Source: Halomonas nitroreducens
GTDB lineage: Bacteria; Pseudomonadota; Gammaproteobacteria; Pseudomonadales; Halomonadaceae
Direction: 5' to 3'
DNA: 64,000 nucleotides
NCBI RefSeq assembly: GCF_003966155.1
Contig: NZ_RXNS01000019.1
Coordinates: 1 to 64,000 of the forward strand
Below, piece by piece: positions 1 through 8,094 of this stretch. Numbering within the stretch: position 1 is the stretch's first letter; each line of letters opens with the position of its first letter. The notes beneath the pieces are model-generated. The model did no database searches and was not told where the DNA came from. It saw only the letters and a program-made list of their open reading frames with translations. The position numbers and the translations under genes are program-made.

Positions 1-353
1 CCGCGCTGGAGGAAGCGCTGATCTATCGGCTGGGAGCGCTGGGACGCGTTCAGCAACCGTTGGCACTGCGCTCCGACAACGGACTCGTTTTCAGCAGTCG
101 CCACTACACGGGCACGGTGAAGGCCTATGGGCTCAGCCAGGAGTTCACGACACCGTATACACCGGAGCAGAACGGGCTCGTCGAGCGCTTCTTCCGTTCC
201 TTGAAGGAGGAGTGCATCTGGCTCCATCGCTTTGAGTCGCTGGGCCAAGCCAGGGTGGTGATCGATCGCTGGATCCGGTACTACAACGAAGAGCGGCCCC
301 ATCAGTCTCTGGACTATGTGGCACCCCGAGCACACCCGGCATTAGCCGCGTAG
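1..353 (+). CDS. IS3-family transposase (OrfB, integrase core), 5'-truncated by window edge
   Basis: The reading frame is open from base 3 to the stop at 351-353, giving about 116 residues of a DDE transposase C-terminal half. The second catalytic Asp lies in LRSDNG and the catalytic Glu in NGLVERFFRSLKEE. The ending YYNEERPHQSL is the usual tail of IS3-family OrfB proteins. The N-terminal part lies outside the window, so completeness cannot be judged. The 27 bp after the stop may hold the right inverted repeat (a possible end near 381), but the left end is not visible to confirm it. The element lies at the outer side of the catabolic cluster. Confidence 0.85.
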   Translation, partial: ALEEALIYRLGALGRVQQPLALRSDNGLVFSSRHYTGTVKAYGLSQEFTTPYTPEQNGLVERFFRSLKEECIWLHRFESLGQARVVIDRWIRYYNEERPHQSLDYVAPRAHPALAA

Positions 354-801
354 GGTGTGCAGAAACCAGGGGGTCATTACAGGACGGCCACGACGTTATC
401 TCACCAAGGTGTGATAAGGCGGTCTCAAGTTCCTCCTGCATCCAATGAAGCGGAGTATGAACCCCTGTGGGCCCACCCATCCAGCCCTCCAGTTCTGTTA
501 TAGGGGGCATGAAAGGAAAAGAGCTATCGGGGATATCGAACTTGATTTACTCGCTGGCCATGTCGCACTCCTTGGTGCCTTCAGTATAAGGCCTGGAGGT
601 GTCTACGAAACCCGAGGCGATTCAGTTGGCGATGAGGTGGGAGGCATGAGTATGAGAGCTCGAGGCTTGCGAACGAATCTCAGGTGACCGAGGTATCGCT
701 ACCGATAACCAAGGGACAAAGAGAAAAACAGGCCATGTGCAAGAGCCAAGGCTTCGCTCTAGTGCGTCGTCTGAAACTGTGGCAGGCAGGGCCGATAAAA
801 G
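354..801. other. Gene-free gap between the transposase and the GntR regulator
   Basis: About 450 bp with no open frame showing recognisable domains, a good ribosome binding site or family motifs. The first ~30 bp probably belong to the IS end. The rest may be decayed island DNA or the 3' flank of the regulator gene. I saw no clear terminator hairpin. Confidence 0.5.
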
Positions 802-1482
802 TTATCCGGTCTTGGAAATATCTGAGATATCGTCCTCATAGGTTTCTTGAGTTCGACCGATATGCTTGTCGAGCAATAGCTTCAGGGTATCAAGATCTCT
901 CCTGAAGACGGCATCGACGATCTCGCCATGTTCCTTTAATGACATGCGTGTATGGTTGGGCTTTGCGGAAAGATGTGTCCTTAGCGCCGCAATCTTTCCC
1001 ACGTGCTGAGAATAAGACTCTTTCAGGTAGGCGTTGCCGCAGTGCTTAAAAAAGCACATATGAAACTCGGTATCCAGGTTCAAGTATTCGACGACTTTCC
1101 CTGAACCATGCGCCACCTGCATCTGGTCTTCAATGTGGCGTAAATCCTCAGCGAGACCTTCATGGTCATGCTCGATGGCCAGTTCCAAGGCATCGAACTC
1201 GATGGCACGGCGGAACGTGCACATCTCCTGAACTTCCTGCGCACTGAGGGTGAAAACTCTGGCACCGGACTGTGGTACGATGGTTACCAGACCCTCGTGT
1301 TTGAGACGCGTCAAGGCTTCCCGCACGGGGGTCTTTGAAACATTCAGTTGCGATGAAATACCGCGCTCGGAGATCGATTCTCCAAGGGCGAGCTCACCGC
1401 TGACTATCATCTGCCTGATATGCTCGGTAACTAAGGTTCCAAGAGACGGAGGGCGGGCGAATTCAGACATTCGTGGTTCCAT
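802..1482 (-). CDS. GntR-family transcriptional regulator, FadR/FCD subgroup
   Basis: A 226-residue protein. Residues ~10-75 form a GntR winged helix (SERGISSQLNVSKTPVREAL is the recognition region). Residues ~85-215 form an FCD ligand-binding domain with the metal-type D-x-x-F-H signature (LDTEFH) and later His residues (EHGEIVDAV, LDKHIG). FCD regulators usually sense sugar acids or other organic acids and repress catabolic genes. It is transcribed separately from the leftward catabolic operon that ends at 1599. The likely targets are the operators at 6140-6151 and 6479-6490. The Met at codon 5 is an alternative start. Confidence 0.88.
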   Translation of the reverse strand: MEPRMSEFARPPSLGTLVTEHIRQMIVSGELALGESISERGISSQLNVSKTPVREALTRLKHEGLVTIVPQSGARVFTLSAQEVQEMCTFRRAIEFDALELAIEHDHEGLAEDLRHIEDQMQVAHGSGKVVEYLNLDTEFHMCFFKHCGNAYLKESYSQHVGKIAALRTHLSAKPNHTRMSLKEHGEIVDAVFRRDLDTLKLLLDKHIGRTQETYEDDISDISKTG

Positions 1483-1535
1483 ATCATTGAGAATACGGTT
1501 TTGAGATACATTTTACTAATCCAATAGCTCTTCTA

Positions 1536-1565
1536 AGTATAGCAGGGGTTGACAATCATAGTAAA
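1536..1565 (-). promoter_or_regulatory. Candidate sigma70 promoter of the GntR regulator
   Basis: On the minus strand TTTACT (1565-1560) and TATACT (1541-1536) are separated by 18 bp, about 55 bp upstream of the regulator start at 1482. No copy of the CTGG-N4-CCAG operator seen at 6140 and 6479 was found here, so autoregulation is not evident. Confidence 0.45.
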
Positions 1566-1598
1566 GCTTTGCTTGGGCAGCATAGTGGTCAATAATGG

Positions 1599-2747
1599 TC
1601 AGTAAAGTGTTGCATTTTCTTTCAAATAATCTTCGTTTATTACAAATCCATGTCCGTTTTTTTGGGGGATAAGTACTTTCCCTTGGTGCTGCTCAATCGG
1701 TTGATGGACGAGTTCTGAGCGTAATGGATGTGCCGATGTATCGTATTCGAGGATGGGATCCGCATCGAGAAGAGTTGGATTCACCGTTGGCGTTGCCGCG
1801 ATGGCGTGAAGTGAAGCATATTGTCCAATGGCGGTCCCCCATACATGAGGATTGACCTGAATGCCGTTGGCCAATGCCAGGGTGGTGATGTGCTGCAGTG
1901 CGGTCAGGCCTCCTGCCATCGCGACATCCGGCTGAGCGATATCTATACAACGAGTGTTCAGCAACTCCCGGAACCCGTACATGGTGAATTCAGCCTCGCC
2001 TGCTGCCAGGGGGATGAGGGTTTTCTGTTGCAGGAGACGGAAACCCTCCTTGTCCTCGGGGTTGACCGGCTCCTCGAGCCAGCGTAGTTCGAAAGGCCTG
2101 AGGCCTTCCGCCAGGCGGGCCGCTTCACTGACGGTGTAGGCGTGGTTCACATCCACCATTAGCTCGATATCGTTACCGATTGCATCACGGATATCCGTCA
2201 TGACCTGGATGTCATTCTCGATACCGAAACCCAGCTTGATCTTCATCTTCAGGAATCCTGCATCGACATGGCGCTTCGCCTCGTCGACAAGCGCTTGTGT
2301 ATCTTGGTCGAGGCTGGATCTGAAGAAGCCCGTCGCGTAGGCGTCGATGTGATTGCGGAAGGCGCCACCGAGAAGGGTGTAAGTAGGCTGCACGGCATAT
2401 TTGCCTTTGAGATCCCACAGTGCTATGTCGATGGCGCTGATTCCGGCGATCACCACGCCCTTCCTGCCGTAGTCGCGCGTGTGGTTATAGAGTGTATGCC
2501 ACAGCACCTCTGTCTCGCTGACATGACGACCAATGACCAGTGGTTTGAGCACATGCTTGATGACGGATGCGGCGAGCTCAGGTTCGAGCAGGCCCGCACA
2601 TAGCGCCTCACCCCAGCCACTGGCACCATCCCTGGTCACCACTTGGACGATGGTTGCCGACCTCCTCTGGACCCACTGTTGTGAAAAGGCAAAGGGCTGA
2701 GGCAACTCTGATGACATGGTGTAAACGTGGATATCTTGAATGATCAC
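1599..2747 (-). CDS. Mandelate racemase/muconate lactonizing enzyme family sugar-acid dehydratase or cycloisomerase
   Basis: A 382-residue enolase-superfamily enzyme. The N-terminal capping domain ends near residue 125. The barrel carries the K-x-K base motif (LKMKIKLGFG), the metal ligands DVN, EEP and GE, and the opposite-face His in NPHVWGT. This is the mandelate-racemase-type active site. E. coli DgoD lacks this K-x-K pattern, so simple orthology to galactonate dehydratase is not supported. Followed by KDPGal aldolase and KDGal kinase homologues, it most likely makes a 2-keto-3-deoxy-galactonate-type product from a hexonate or anhydro-sugar acid. The start is GTG at 2747 with AGAGGA about 8 nt upstream. 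It is the last gene of a five-gene leftward operon. Confidence 0.82.
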   Translation of the reverse strand: MIIQDIHVYTMSSELPQPFAFSQQWVQRRSATIVQVVTRDGASGWGEALCAGLLEPELAASVIKHVLKPLVIGRHVSETEVLWHTLYNHTRDYGRKGVVIAGISAIDIALWDLKGKYAVQPTYTLLGGAFRNHIDAYATGFFRSSLDQDTQALVDEAKRHVDAGFLKMKIKLGFGIENDIQVMTDIRDAIGNDIELMVDVNHAYTVSEAARLAEGLRPFELRWLEEPVNPEDKEGFRLLQQKTLIPLAAGEAEFTMYGFRELLNTRCIDIAQPDVAMAGGLTALQHITTLALANGIQVNPHVWGTAIGQYASLHAIAATPTVNPTLLDADPILEYDTSAHPLRSELVHQPIEQHQGKVLIPQKNGHGFVINEDYLKENATLY

Positions 2748-2858
2748 TTGGAGTATCCTCTTGAATCGTTGCCTGCAGGAGGGAAGGGGGGTGCTGGCAC
2801 CTGTGTAGCTCTCCGTTCATAGGAATGCCGGTGACCTGATCAGGGCATATGGTCCTGG

Positions 2859-3491
2859 CTACCGATCCAGCGCAGATCGATAGGCGGCCACGAATCGCTG
2901 TGCACGCTCGGCTACCTGGCTTGCACTGGTGCGTGGCGAGTAGAGGTTGGAGCCCAATCCGAAACCGCTTGCGCCTACCTCTAAATATACATTCATCTGC
3001 TCGTTCGTTATTCCGCCGACCGGAAGAAGAGGAATCTCTGGGGGCAGCACGGTGCTGGCGGCCTTCACGACAGCCGGCGGCATGGCATCGGCAGGGAACA
3101 GCTTGAGGAAGTCGGCGCCTGCCTCAATCGCCATGAAGGCTTCGGACACTGTGGCCACACCTGGCCCGTAGGTGAGGCCGGCATCCCTGGCTGCGCGAGC
3201 GACCGCCAGATCGATGTTGGGTGCTACGATCAACCGGCCGCCGGCATTGGACACTGCCTCGACATCACCACCGGTCAAAACGGTCCCCGCGCCGACCAGG
3301 GCTTGGTCAGAGAACGCCTGAGACAGTCTGCTGATGCTTTCCAGGGGGGAAGGTGAGTTCAGTGGCACTTCTATCAGGGTGAATCCCTGGTCGATCAGCG
3401 CATGGGCAACATCGAGTGCTTCATCTGGCCTGATGCCCCGCAGGATCGCCACCAGCGGACAACGGTGGAAGGCTTCTTGCCAAGTGATCAT
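2859..3491 (-). CDS. dgoA: 2-dehydro-3-deoxy-6-phosphogalactonate aldolase (KDPG/KHG aldolase family)
   Basis: 210 residues, the usual size for the family. It would cleave 2-keto-3-deoxy-6-phosphogalactonate to pyruvate and glyceraldehyde 3-phosphate. Visible class I aldolase features are the N-terminal LVAILRG, EVPLNSP with its Glu, VGAGTV, and the Schiff-base Lys in FLKLFPAD. PVGGI and GLGSNLY follow for the phosphate site. The ATG at 3491 overlaps the stop of the upstream kinase by four bases, indicating translational coupling. The kinase neighbour makes the galactonate isomer more likely than KDPG aldolase (Eda). Confidence 0.9.
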   Translation of the reverse strand: MITWQEAFHRCPLVAILRGIRPDEALDVAHALIDQGFTLIEVPLNSPSPLESISRLSQAFSDQALVGAGTVLTGGDVEAVSNAGGRLIVAPNIDLAVARAARDAGLTYGPGVATVSEAFMAIEAGADFLKLFPADAMPPAVVKAASTVLPPEIPLLPVGGITNEQMNVYLEVGASGFGLGSNLYSPRTSASQVAERAQRFVAAYRSALDR

Positions 3492-4405
3492 GGTACTAAC
3501 TCCGCAGATCGTGCGATGGCCAGTTGACCGCGTTGAGAAAGGCCTGGTGTCGCGATGGTGGATGGAATACCGAAGAACTCGGCGGCTTTCTGGTAGCGAA
3601 GTGACAGATCTTGCCTGCCGATGATGGTGAGCGAAGGTGGAGATCCATCGACGCGAAGGCTGCTCAGGAATTCCTCTCCGATCAGGACCCCTGAAAGATA
3701 GTCGGCAGTGGCCTCTTTCGTTATGTTACCGAACAGTGAAAGCGTTCGCGTAGTGAAAATGTTGCTGAGCAGAGAGCCAGGGCGCTTCTTCACGGCCGTC
3801 AGCCCCCTGAGGAATGCATCCTCACAGAAAGGCGTCGTTTCCTCTCCAAAGGCAAGGATCGAGTGCTTTCCGAGGAGTGAATACACCTCGCCCGTCATGT
3901 GAGTAACGAACTGAGTGATCCTGCCGTCTTCGACACGGAGCCATTTGTTGTGTGTCCCGGGTAGTAGAAAGATACCGGATTCGAGTCCATGGGCAGTCAG
4001 ATACCCTATCAGCTCCGTTTCCTCGCCGCGGATCACATCAGGCCTTTCCCCATTGGGATCCTGGCTGCAGCCGGTAATGAAGTGTATCGTGCGTCCGTCC
4101 TGAGTTCTGTGCTTCACCATCTCGCCCGCCAGTTCTTTGATGCCCAGCGGCAACGAGGCATAGGGGGTCTCGAGCCAGCCATTCCGGCTCGTGATCATGC
4201 CAGAGGCGATGATAGGGGTGTCGGGAAAGTCGCACATCCAGTCGTCGATGGCTTCCTTGAGAAAGCCTTCGAAATCTCGGTTCTGGATCGCGAGGATCCC
4301 CGAGGGATCCTCGCGACTTTCAAGCGTTCCACCATCTGCATCAATCAGGCTTGCACGAAACGATGAGGTTCCCCAGTCAATGCCGATCAGAGTGGGTGTT
4401 GTCAT
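3488..4405 (-). CDS. dgoK: 2-dehydro-3-deoxygalactonokinase
   Basis: 305 residues, full length. It phosphorylates 2-keto-3-deoxygalactonate at C6, feeding the aldolase encoded directly downstream. The N-terminal nucleotide-binding DWGTSSFR, the SGMITSRNGW loop, the long GxxxQ-like FITGCSQDPNG and LLPGTHNKWL are hallmarks of the DgoK family in the sugar-kinase/actin superfamily. The gene overlaps dgoA by four bases and lies three bases from the upstream RraA-like gene. This points to one polycistronic transcript. Confidence 0.92.
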   Translation of the reverse strand: MTTPTLIGIDWGTSSFRASLIDADGGTLESREDPSGILAIQNRDFEGFLKEAIDDWMCDFPDTPIIASGMITSRNGWLETPYASLPLGIKELAGEMVKHRTQDGRTIHFITGCSQDPNGERPDVIRGEETELIGYLTAHGLESGIFLLPGTHNKWLRVEDGRITQFVTHMTGEVYSLLGKHSILAFGEETTPFCEDAFLRGLTAVKKRPGSLLSNIFTTRTLSLFGNITKEATADYLSGVLIGEEFLSSLRVDGSPPSLTIIGRQDLSLRYQKAAEFFGIPSTIATPGLSQRGQLAIARSAELVP

Positions 4406-4408
4406 GGG

Positions 4409-5080
4409 TCAGATCCGTCCAAACTCTGCAAGCAAGTCTTCAACAGTCTTGCCCTTTTGCACCCACTCCCGAGTGGCTTCCTCTCGCTGCGCCTGCTCCA
4501 GTGCGAGTTCGACGATTTCCTCGGCCTTGGCAATCGGGACAACCGTGACCCCCATCACATCTGCGATGATGAAATCACCAGGGTTGACCGGCACACCCCC
4601 ACATGCAATCGGGACGTTGATAGACAGTTCGTCCTTGCGCTGCGAGAACATGGTGTGGGTTCCGCGCGGGGTGATGGCGCGCGTCCAGATTGGCCACTGA
4701 ATGTCCAACAGCTCATCGGTATCACGACCGGCGCCGTCAACGACCATCCCCCGGATGCCGCGGTTTTGAGCCAGTGCCCCCATCAGGCCACCGCATACCG
4801 AAGTGTTGGGATCGCCGCCAGCGTCGACGACGATGATGTCGCCTTTCTGACCCATTTCCAGGGCCTTCAATGGATCTACCAGATCACCTTTCGAAAGTTG
4901 GACGGTGATGGCCTGACCACAGGTCTTAGCCCGGAATGCGGGCTTGATGCCACTGTCCATCACACCCGTGCGGTACTGGGAATCAGCAAACACCGCCGAG
5001 GCTGAATAGTAAGTAAGTACCTGGTCGAACTTTTCGAGCAGGTCGGGGCGACGAGAAAAGTCATTGAATTCCTGAAGCAT
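4409..5080 (-). CDS. RraA-like / 4-hydroxy-4-methyl-2-oxoglutarate aldolase family protein
   Basis: 223 residues. The family covers class II pyruvate aldolases (HMG/CHA aldolases) and the RNase E inhibitor RraA. Here GDIIVVDAGGDPNTSVCGG and the DGAGRDTDEL block match the divalent-metal/pyruvate site seen in the aldolase-type members. An aldolase or decarboxylase role fits the operon better than RNase regulation. It lies between the dehydrogenase and the kinase, with gaps of 10 and 3 nt. The exact substrate cannot be read from sequence. Confidence 0.8.
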   Translation of the reverse strand: MLQEFNDFSRRPDLLEKFDQVLTYYSASAVFADSQYRTGVMDSGIKPAFRAKTCGQAITVQLSKGDLVDPLKALEMGQKGDIIVVDAGGDPNTSVCGGLMGALAQNRGIRGMVVDGAGRDTDELLDIQWPIWTRAITPRGTHTMFSQRKDELSINVPIACGGVPVNPGDFIIADVMGVTVVPIAKAEEIVELALEQAQREEATREWVQKGKTVEDLLAEFGRI

Positions 5081-5090
5081 GATGAGACTC

Positions 5091-6092
5091 CTATTGGTAT
5101 GAGTGGTTGGAGATATTGTTAACCTGGTACAGCGGTGCCTGTTGCGACAGTACCCTCGCTACCTCCTGAGCGGCGATGGTACGGGCTGCCCGGATCGACT
5201 GCTCCGAGTAATAGGCCGCATGGGGGGTCACGATGACGTTGGGGAGCGAAAAAAGAGGATTGTCCACGGGCGACCAGTTCTTCCGCTTCGCTGGTTCCTC
5301 TTCCGGATCATCCAGGCTCGCACCCGCAATCCAGCCTTCACTGAGCGCCTTGTACAGCGCCTTGTTGTCGATGGTAGGACCCCGCCCCGTGCAAACGACG
5401 AAGGTGTTACGCTTCATGACACGAAACTCGTCTTCGCCGAGGAAGTGATGGGTGTCGGGTGTCATGGGAACCTGCATCATCACCACATCGGAGCGCTCCA
5501 GAAGTTCGGCCTTGCTGACCTTGCATGCGTCATGGGCCCGGATATCTTCGCTCTCGAGGTAGGGGTCGAATACCACGACGTCGACACCAAAGGCCTGGGC
5601 ACGTCGTGCGATGGCCTGACCGATCATGCCGAAGGACACGATGCCCATCGTCTGCCCCCTCAGGCGATACAGCGGTGAGGCAGACTGCCAGTGCCATACG
5701 CCCTCATGGGTTGCCCTGTCGTAGGGGAAGAGCCCGCGTGCCTGGGCAAGCCACAGGCTGATCGCATGATCGGCGACCTCCTCGGTGCAGTAGTTCCGCA
5801 CATTGGTCACCAGGATGTCCTTTTCCGTGGCCGCGGCGACGTCGACGATGTCGGTCCCCACGCCATACCTGGCGATGACCCGGCATTGCTCCATGGCCGA
5901 GATGGTCTTTGCGCCAATGTAGGCATACTGATTGATCATGGCCGCACAGTCGCGGGCGTGTTCCAGCAGTTCCTCCTCGGATTTGGCCTGCGGGGTCACG
6001 ACTTCAGCGCCGGCAGCCTCGAGGATGCCTCTCTCGATGTCGACGTCATCGAAGTCGTAGTCGGTGATGACTACCTTGGGTTTAGCTGTCAT
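5091..6092 (-). CDS. D-isomer-specific 2-hydroxyacid dehydrogenase (CtBP/phosphoglycerate dehydrogenase-like)
   Basis: 333 residues, first gene of the leftward operon. The NAD-binding Rossmann motif is GIVSFGMIGQAIARRA (residues ~150-165). The substrate-binding Arg is in VCTGRGPTID, the acidic partner in SLDDPEEEP, and the catalytic His in VTPHAAYYSEQS. The family interconverts 2-hydroxy and 2-keto acids in the cytosol. In this operon it probably oxidises or reduces a sugar-acid intermediate. A promoter (6167-6196) and an operator (6140-6151) lie just upstream. Confidence 0.88.
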   Translation of the reverse strand: MTAKPKVVITDYDFDDVDIERGILEAAGAEVVTPQAKSEEELLEHARDCAAMINQYAYIGAKTISAMEQCRVIARYGVGTDIVDVAAATEKDILVTNVRNYCTEEVADHAISLWLAQARGLFPYDRATHEGVWHWQSASPLYRLRGQTMGIVSFGMIGQAIARRAQAFGVDVVVFDPYLESEDIRAHDACKVSKAELLERSDVVMMQVPMTPDTHHFLGEDEFRVMKRNTFVVCTGRGPTIDNKALYKALSEGWIAGASLDDPEEEPAKRKNWSPVDNPLFSLPNVIVTPHAAYYSEQSIRAARTIAAQEVARVLSQQAPLYQVNNISNHSYQ

Positions 6093-6139
6093 GCCGTCTG
6101 CTGCCTCTTTTTATCGCCATGTGCTGATGGATGATCTAA

Positions 6140-6151
6140 CTGGTACACCAG
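6140..6151 (-). promoter_or_regulatory. GntR/FCD-type operator of the leftward sugar-acid operon
   Basis: CTGGTACACCAG has perfect 5-bp arms (CTGGT/ACCAG) around two central bases. It lies about 10 bp downstream of the predicted start of transcription from the promoter at 6167-6196, a position suited to repression. Its extended form AACTGGTACACCAG matches 12 of 14 bases of the second site, read on the other strand at 6479. Both resemble the TGGTATACCA core known for UxuR/ExuR-type FCD regulators. Confidence 0.6.
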
Positions 6152-6166
6152 GCACCAGATGGGCTG

Positions 6167-6196
6167 AGATTAGTTAGGTGTTTGATGGCTTGTCAA
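6167..6196 (-). promoter_or_regulatory. Sigma70 promoter of the leftward sugar-acid operon
   Basis: On the minus strand a perfect -35 TTGACA (6196-6191) and TAATCT (6172-6167) are separated by 18 bp. Transcription would start near 6160, about 68 bp upstream of the dehydrogenase ATG at 6092. The operator at 6140-6151 lies directly downstream. Confidence 0.6.
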
Positions 6197-6438
6197 GTCG
6201 CCGCTGGATTGCCCAGGAAGCGATCCCGGCGCCCAGGATCGGCGTGGCAAACCGGCAGGGGGTAACGGTGACGGGCGAGGTTCCAGTCAGTCCAAATGGA
6301 AACTTTAGTTAGTAAATACAAGATAATGTTTCAATATCAATAGGATGGTGTGAGGGGGAGAGAATCGGCGCTGAAAGTGATCTGCGCAACGGTCATTATC
6401 CATTGGTCTAAGGCAGGGCTGTCGTGGGGCGTGTCGCC

Positions 6439-6467
6439 TTGACAAGGGTTAGGTGCTCGGCCAGATT
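6439..6467 (+). promoter_or_regulatory. Candidate promoter of the rightward TRAP operon
   Basis: TTGACA at 6439-6444 is followed after 17 bp by the weak -10 CAGATT at 6462-6467. Transcription would start near 6474, placing the operator at 6479-6490 immediately downstream. This mirrors the layout of the divergent operon. The weak -10 makes this less certain than the promoter at 6167-6196. Confidence 0.4.
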
Positions 6468-6478
6468 GACCATGAAAT

Positions 6479-6490
6479 CTGGAATACCAG
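6479..6490 (+). promoter_or_regulatory. GntR/FCD-type operator of the TRAP operon
   Basis: CTGGAATACCAG sits 47 bp before the dctP start codon. Read on the minus strand it extends to AACTGGTATTCCAG, nearly the same 14-mer as the site at 6140. Two such sites, one per divergent transcript and both just downstream of a TTGACA element, suggest one repressor controls uptake and catabolism together. Confidence 0.58.
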
Positions 6491-6537
6491 TTGTTGAGTC
6501 CAGACATAATAACAGTGAACATACGGAGCGAAATACG

Positions 6538-7524
6538 ATGAACAGCAAATGGTTACTCGTTGGACTGCTTGCCGGAACCTTGCCCGTCCAGGCGGCAACG
6601 GTCGTCAAGCTCGGCCACGGGGCGAATGAGAACTTCCATATGTCCCGTGCCATGCAGGAGTTCGAGCGACTGGTTGAAGAGCGGTCGAACGGCGAGATCG
6701 AGGTGCAGATCTATCCCTCCTCGCAAATGGGACCCGACCGGGAGATGATCGAGAGCGTCCAGACCGGCATTCTCGAAATGGCGGTGTCGCCTTCCTCAAT
6801 TTACGAGAACTGGGATCCTGCGTTCGGAATCGTAGAGTTGGCGTATATCTATCCGAACAAGGCAACGGCGCTTAAGGTGCTGGATGGGCCAGAAGGGCAG
6901 GCCCTGCTTGACAGACTCGAAGCTCTCAACCTTGTCGGTCTGGGCTGGGTGGAAAGCGGCATGCGCCACATCACCAACAGCGTCCGGCCGATCTCGACAC
7001 CCGACGATCTGGAAGGGATCAAGCTGCGCACCATGAAGGTGCCTGCACATGTCGATACCTTCGATGCACTCGGGGCCAATCCTACACCCATGAACTTCGG
7101 TGAGGTCTATTCAGCCCTTCAGCAGGGGGTGATCGATGGCCAGGAGAACCCCCTCTCGCTGATCGATACCCAACGCTTCTATGAGGTTCAGGACCACCTG
7201 ACTCTCTCCGGGCATGTGTTCACCGCCTACATTCCTGCCATTTCCAAGCCCTTCTATGAATCTCTCCCCGAAGCGCACCAGGAAATCCTACAGACCGCAA
7301 TGGACGATGCCGTGCAGTATGACCGGCAGCTCGTGGATGAGCAGGAACAGGAGCACCTAAAGGTCATCAAAGATACGGGTGTCGAAGTGACAACGCTGAC
7401 GGATGAGCAATATGAAGCCTTCGCCGAGAAGGCTGAGGATGTCAACCTCGAATATCGAGATCGAATTGGTGCTGACGTGTTCGACGCGTGGATGGCTTCC
7501 ATCGAAGCGCAGTCCGACCAATAG
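6538..7524 (+). CDS. dctP: TRAP transporter solute-binding protein (DctP family)
   Basis: 328 residues. An N-terminal Sec signal peptide (MNSKWLLVGLLAGTLPVQAA) is followed by the DctP fold. Residue ~150 on shows GMRHITNSVRPI and GIKLRTMKVPAH, which contains the conserved Arg that grips the substrate carboxylate. GEVYSALQQGVIDGQENP is the family signature. The protein captures an organic acid, probably a sugar acid, in the periplasm and hands it to DctQM. The start at 6538 is chosen because the signal peptide begins there and GGAG precedes it; an open extension to 6424 has no such support. Confidence 0.93.
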   Translation: MNSKWLLVGLLAGTLPVQAATVVKLGHGANENFHMSRAMQEFERLVEERSNGEIEVQIYPSSQMGPDREMIESVQTGILEMAVSPSSIYENWDPAFGIVELAYIYPNKATALKVLDGPEGQALLDRLEALNLVGLGWVESGMRHITNSVRPISTPDDLEGIKLRTMKVPAHVDTFDALGANPTPMNFGEVYSALQQGVIDGQENPLSLIDTQRFYEVQDHLTLSGHVFTAYIPAISKPFYESLPEAHQEILQTAMDDAVQYDRQLVDEQEQEHLKVIKDTGVEVTTLTDEQYEAFAEKAEDVNLEYRDRIGADVFDAWMASIEAQSDQ

Positions 7525-7596
7525 GCGTTTGGTGAGATGCGTCGTGGAAATATCCTCTGCGACGCTTCTCATCTCAAATCCAACTGGAGCTGATTA

Positions 7597-8094
7597 ATGA
7601 TGGTCATGCGATGGCTGGACCGTTACCTAGAAGAAACCTTGTCGGTCGTCTTGCTGGCCACGATCGTCTTTCTCGTGTGTGCGAACGTTGCGGCTCGTCA
7701 TGTATTTGAAGCATCCCTCCCCTGGGGTGAAGAGTTGATCGGTTGGGTGTTCATCTGGTTTATCTGGGTCGCAGTAAGTTATGTTTTTCGCCTTGATCAG
7801 CATATCGAAATCACACTGCTAAGAGATCTCTTTCCGCTGTTCTGGAGTCGTGTTCTTCATTTGGTGGTTAGACTCATGGTGGTGGTTTTTCTTCTGGCCG
7901 TGAGTGTCTATTGTATTGATCTTATTATGAATCCTATGGTGAGAAATCAGGTCTCTGTCGTCCTGCAGATGCCTATTCCGGTCTATTATGCCTCTGCTCC
8001 CTTTGGCGCTCTCCTGGCATCTATTCGAATACTGCAGAATTGTTGGCGGTCTGTGCATACGCCCGACAGCAATGTTTCGGGAGGCACATCATGA
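7597..8094 (+). CDS. dctQ: TRAP transporter small permease (DctQ family)
   Basis: 165 residues with four predicted membrane helices (about 15-35, 48-66, 88-110 and 128-150). FIWFIWVAVSYVFRLDQHIEI matches the DctQ core. It scaffolds the large permease DctM. GGAG lies seven bases before the ATG at 7597, and the stop overlaps the dctM start as ATGA. Confidence 0.88.
   Translation: MMVMRWLDRYLEETLSVVLLATIVFLVCANVAARHVFEASLPWGEELIGWVFIWFIWVAVSYVFRLDQHIEITLLRDLFPLFWSRVLHLVVRLMVVVFLLAVSVYCIDLIMNPMVRNQVSVVLQMPIPVYYASAPFGALLASIRILQNCWRSVHTPDSNVSGGTS

Noticed and set aside
445..905. Two short frames after the transposase (445-687 and 684-905)
   Set aside because: No ribosome binding site, no family features, and the second runs antisense into the GntR gene.
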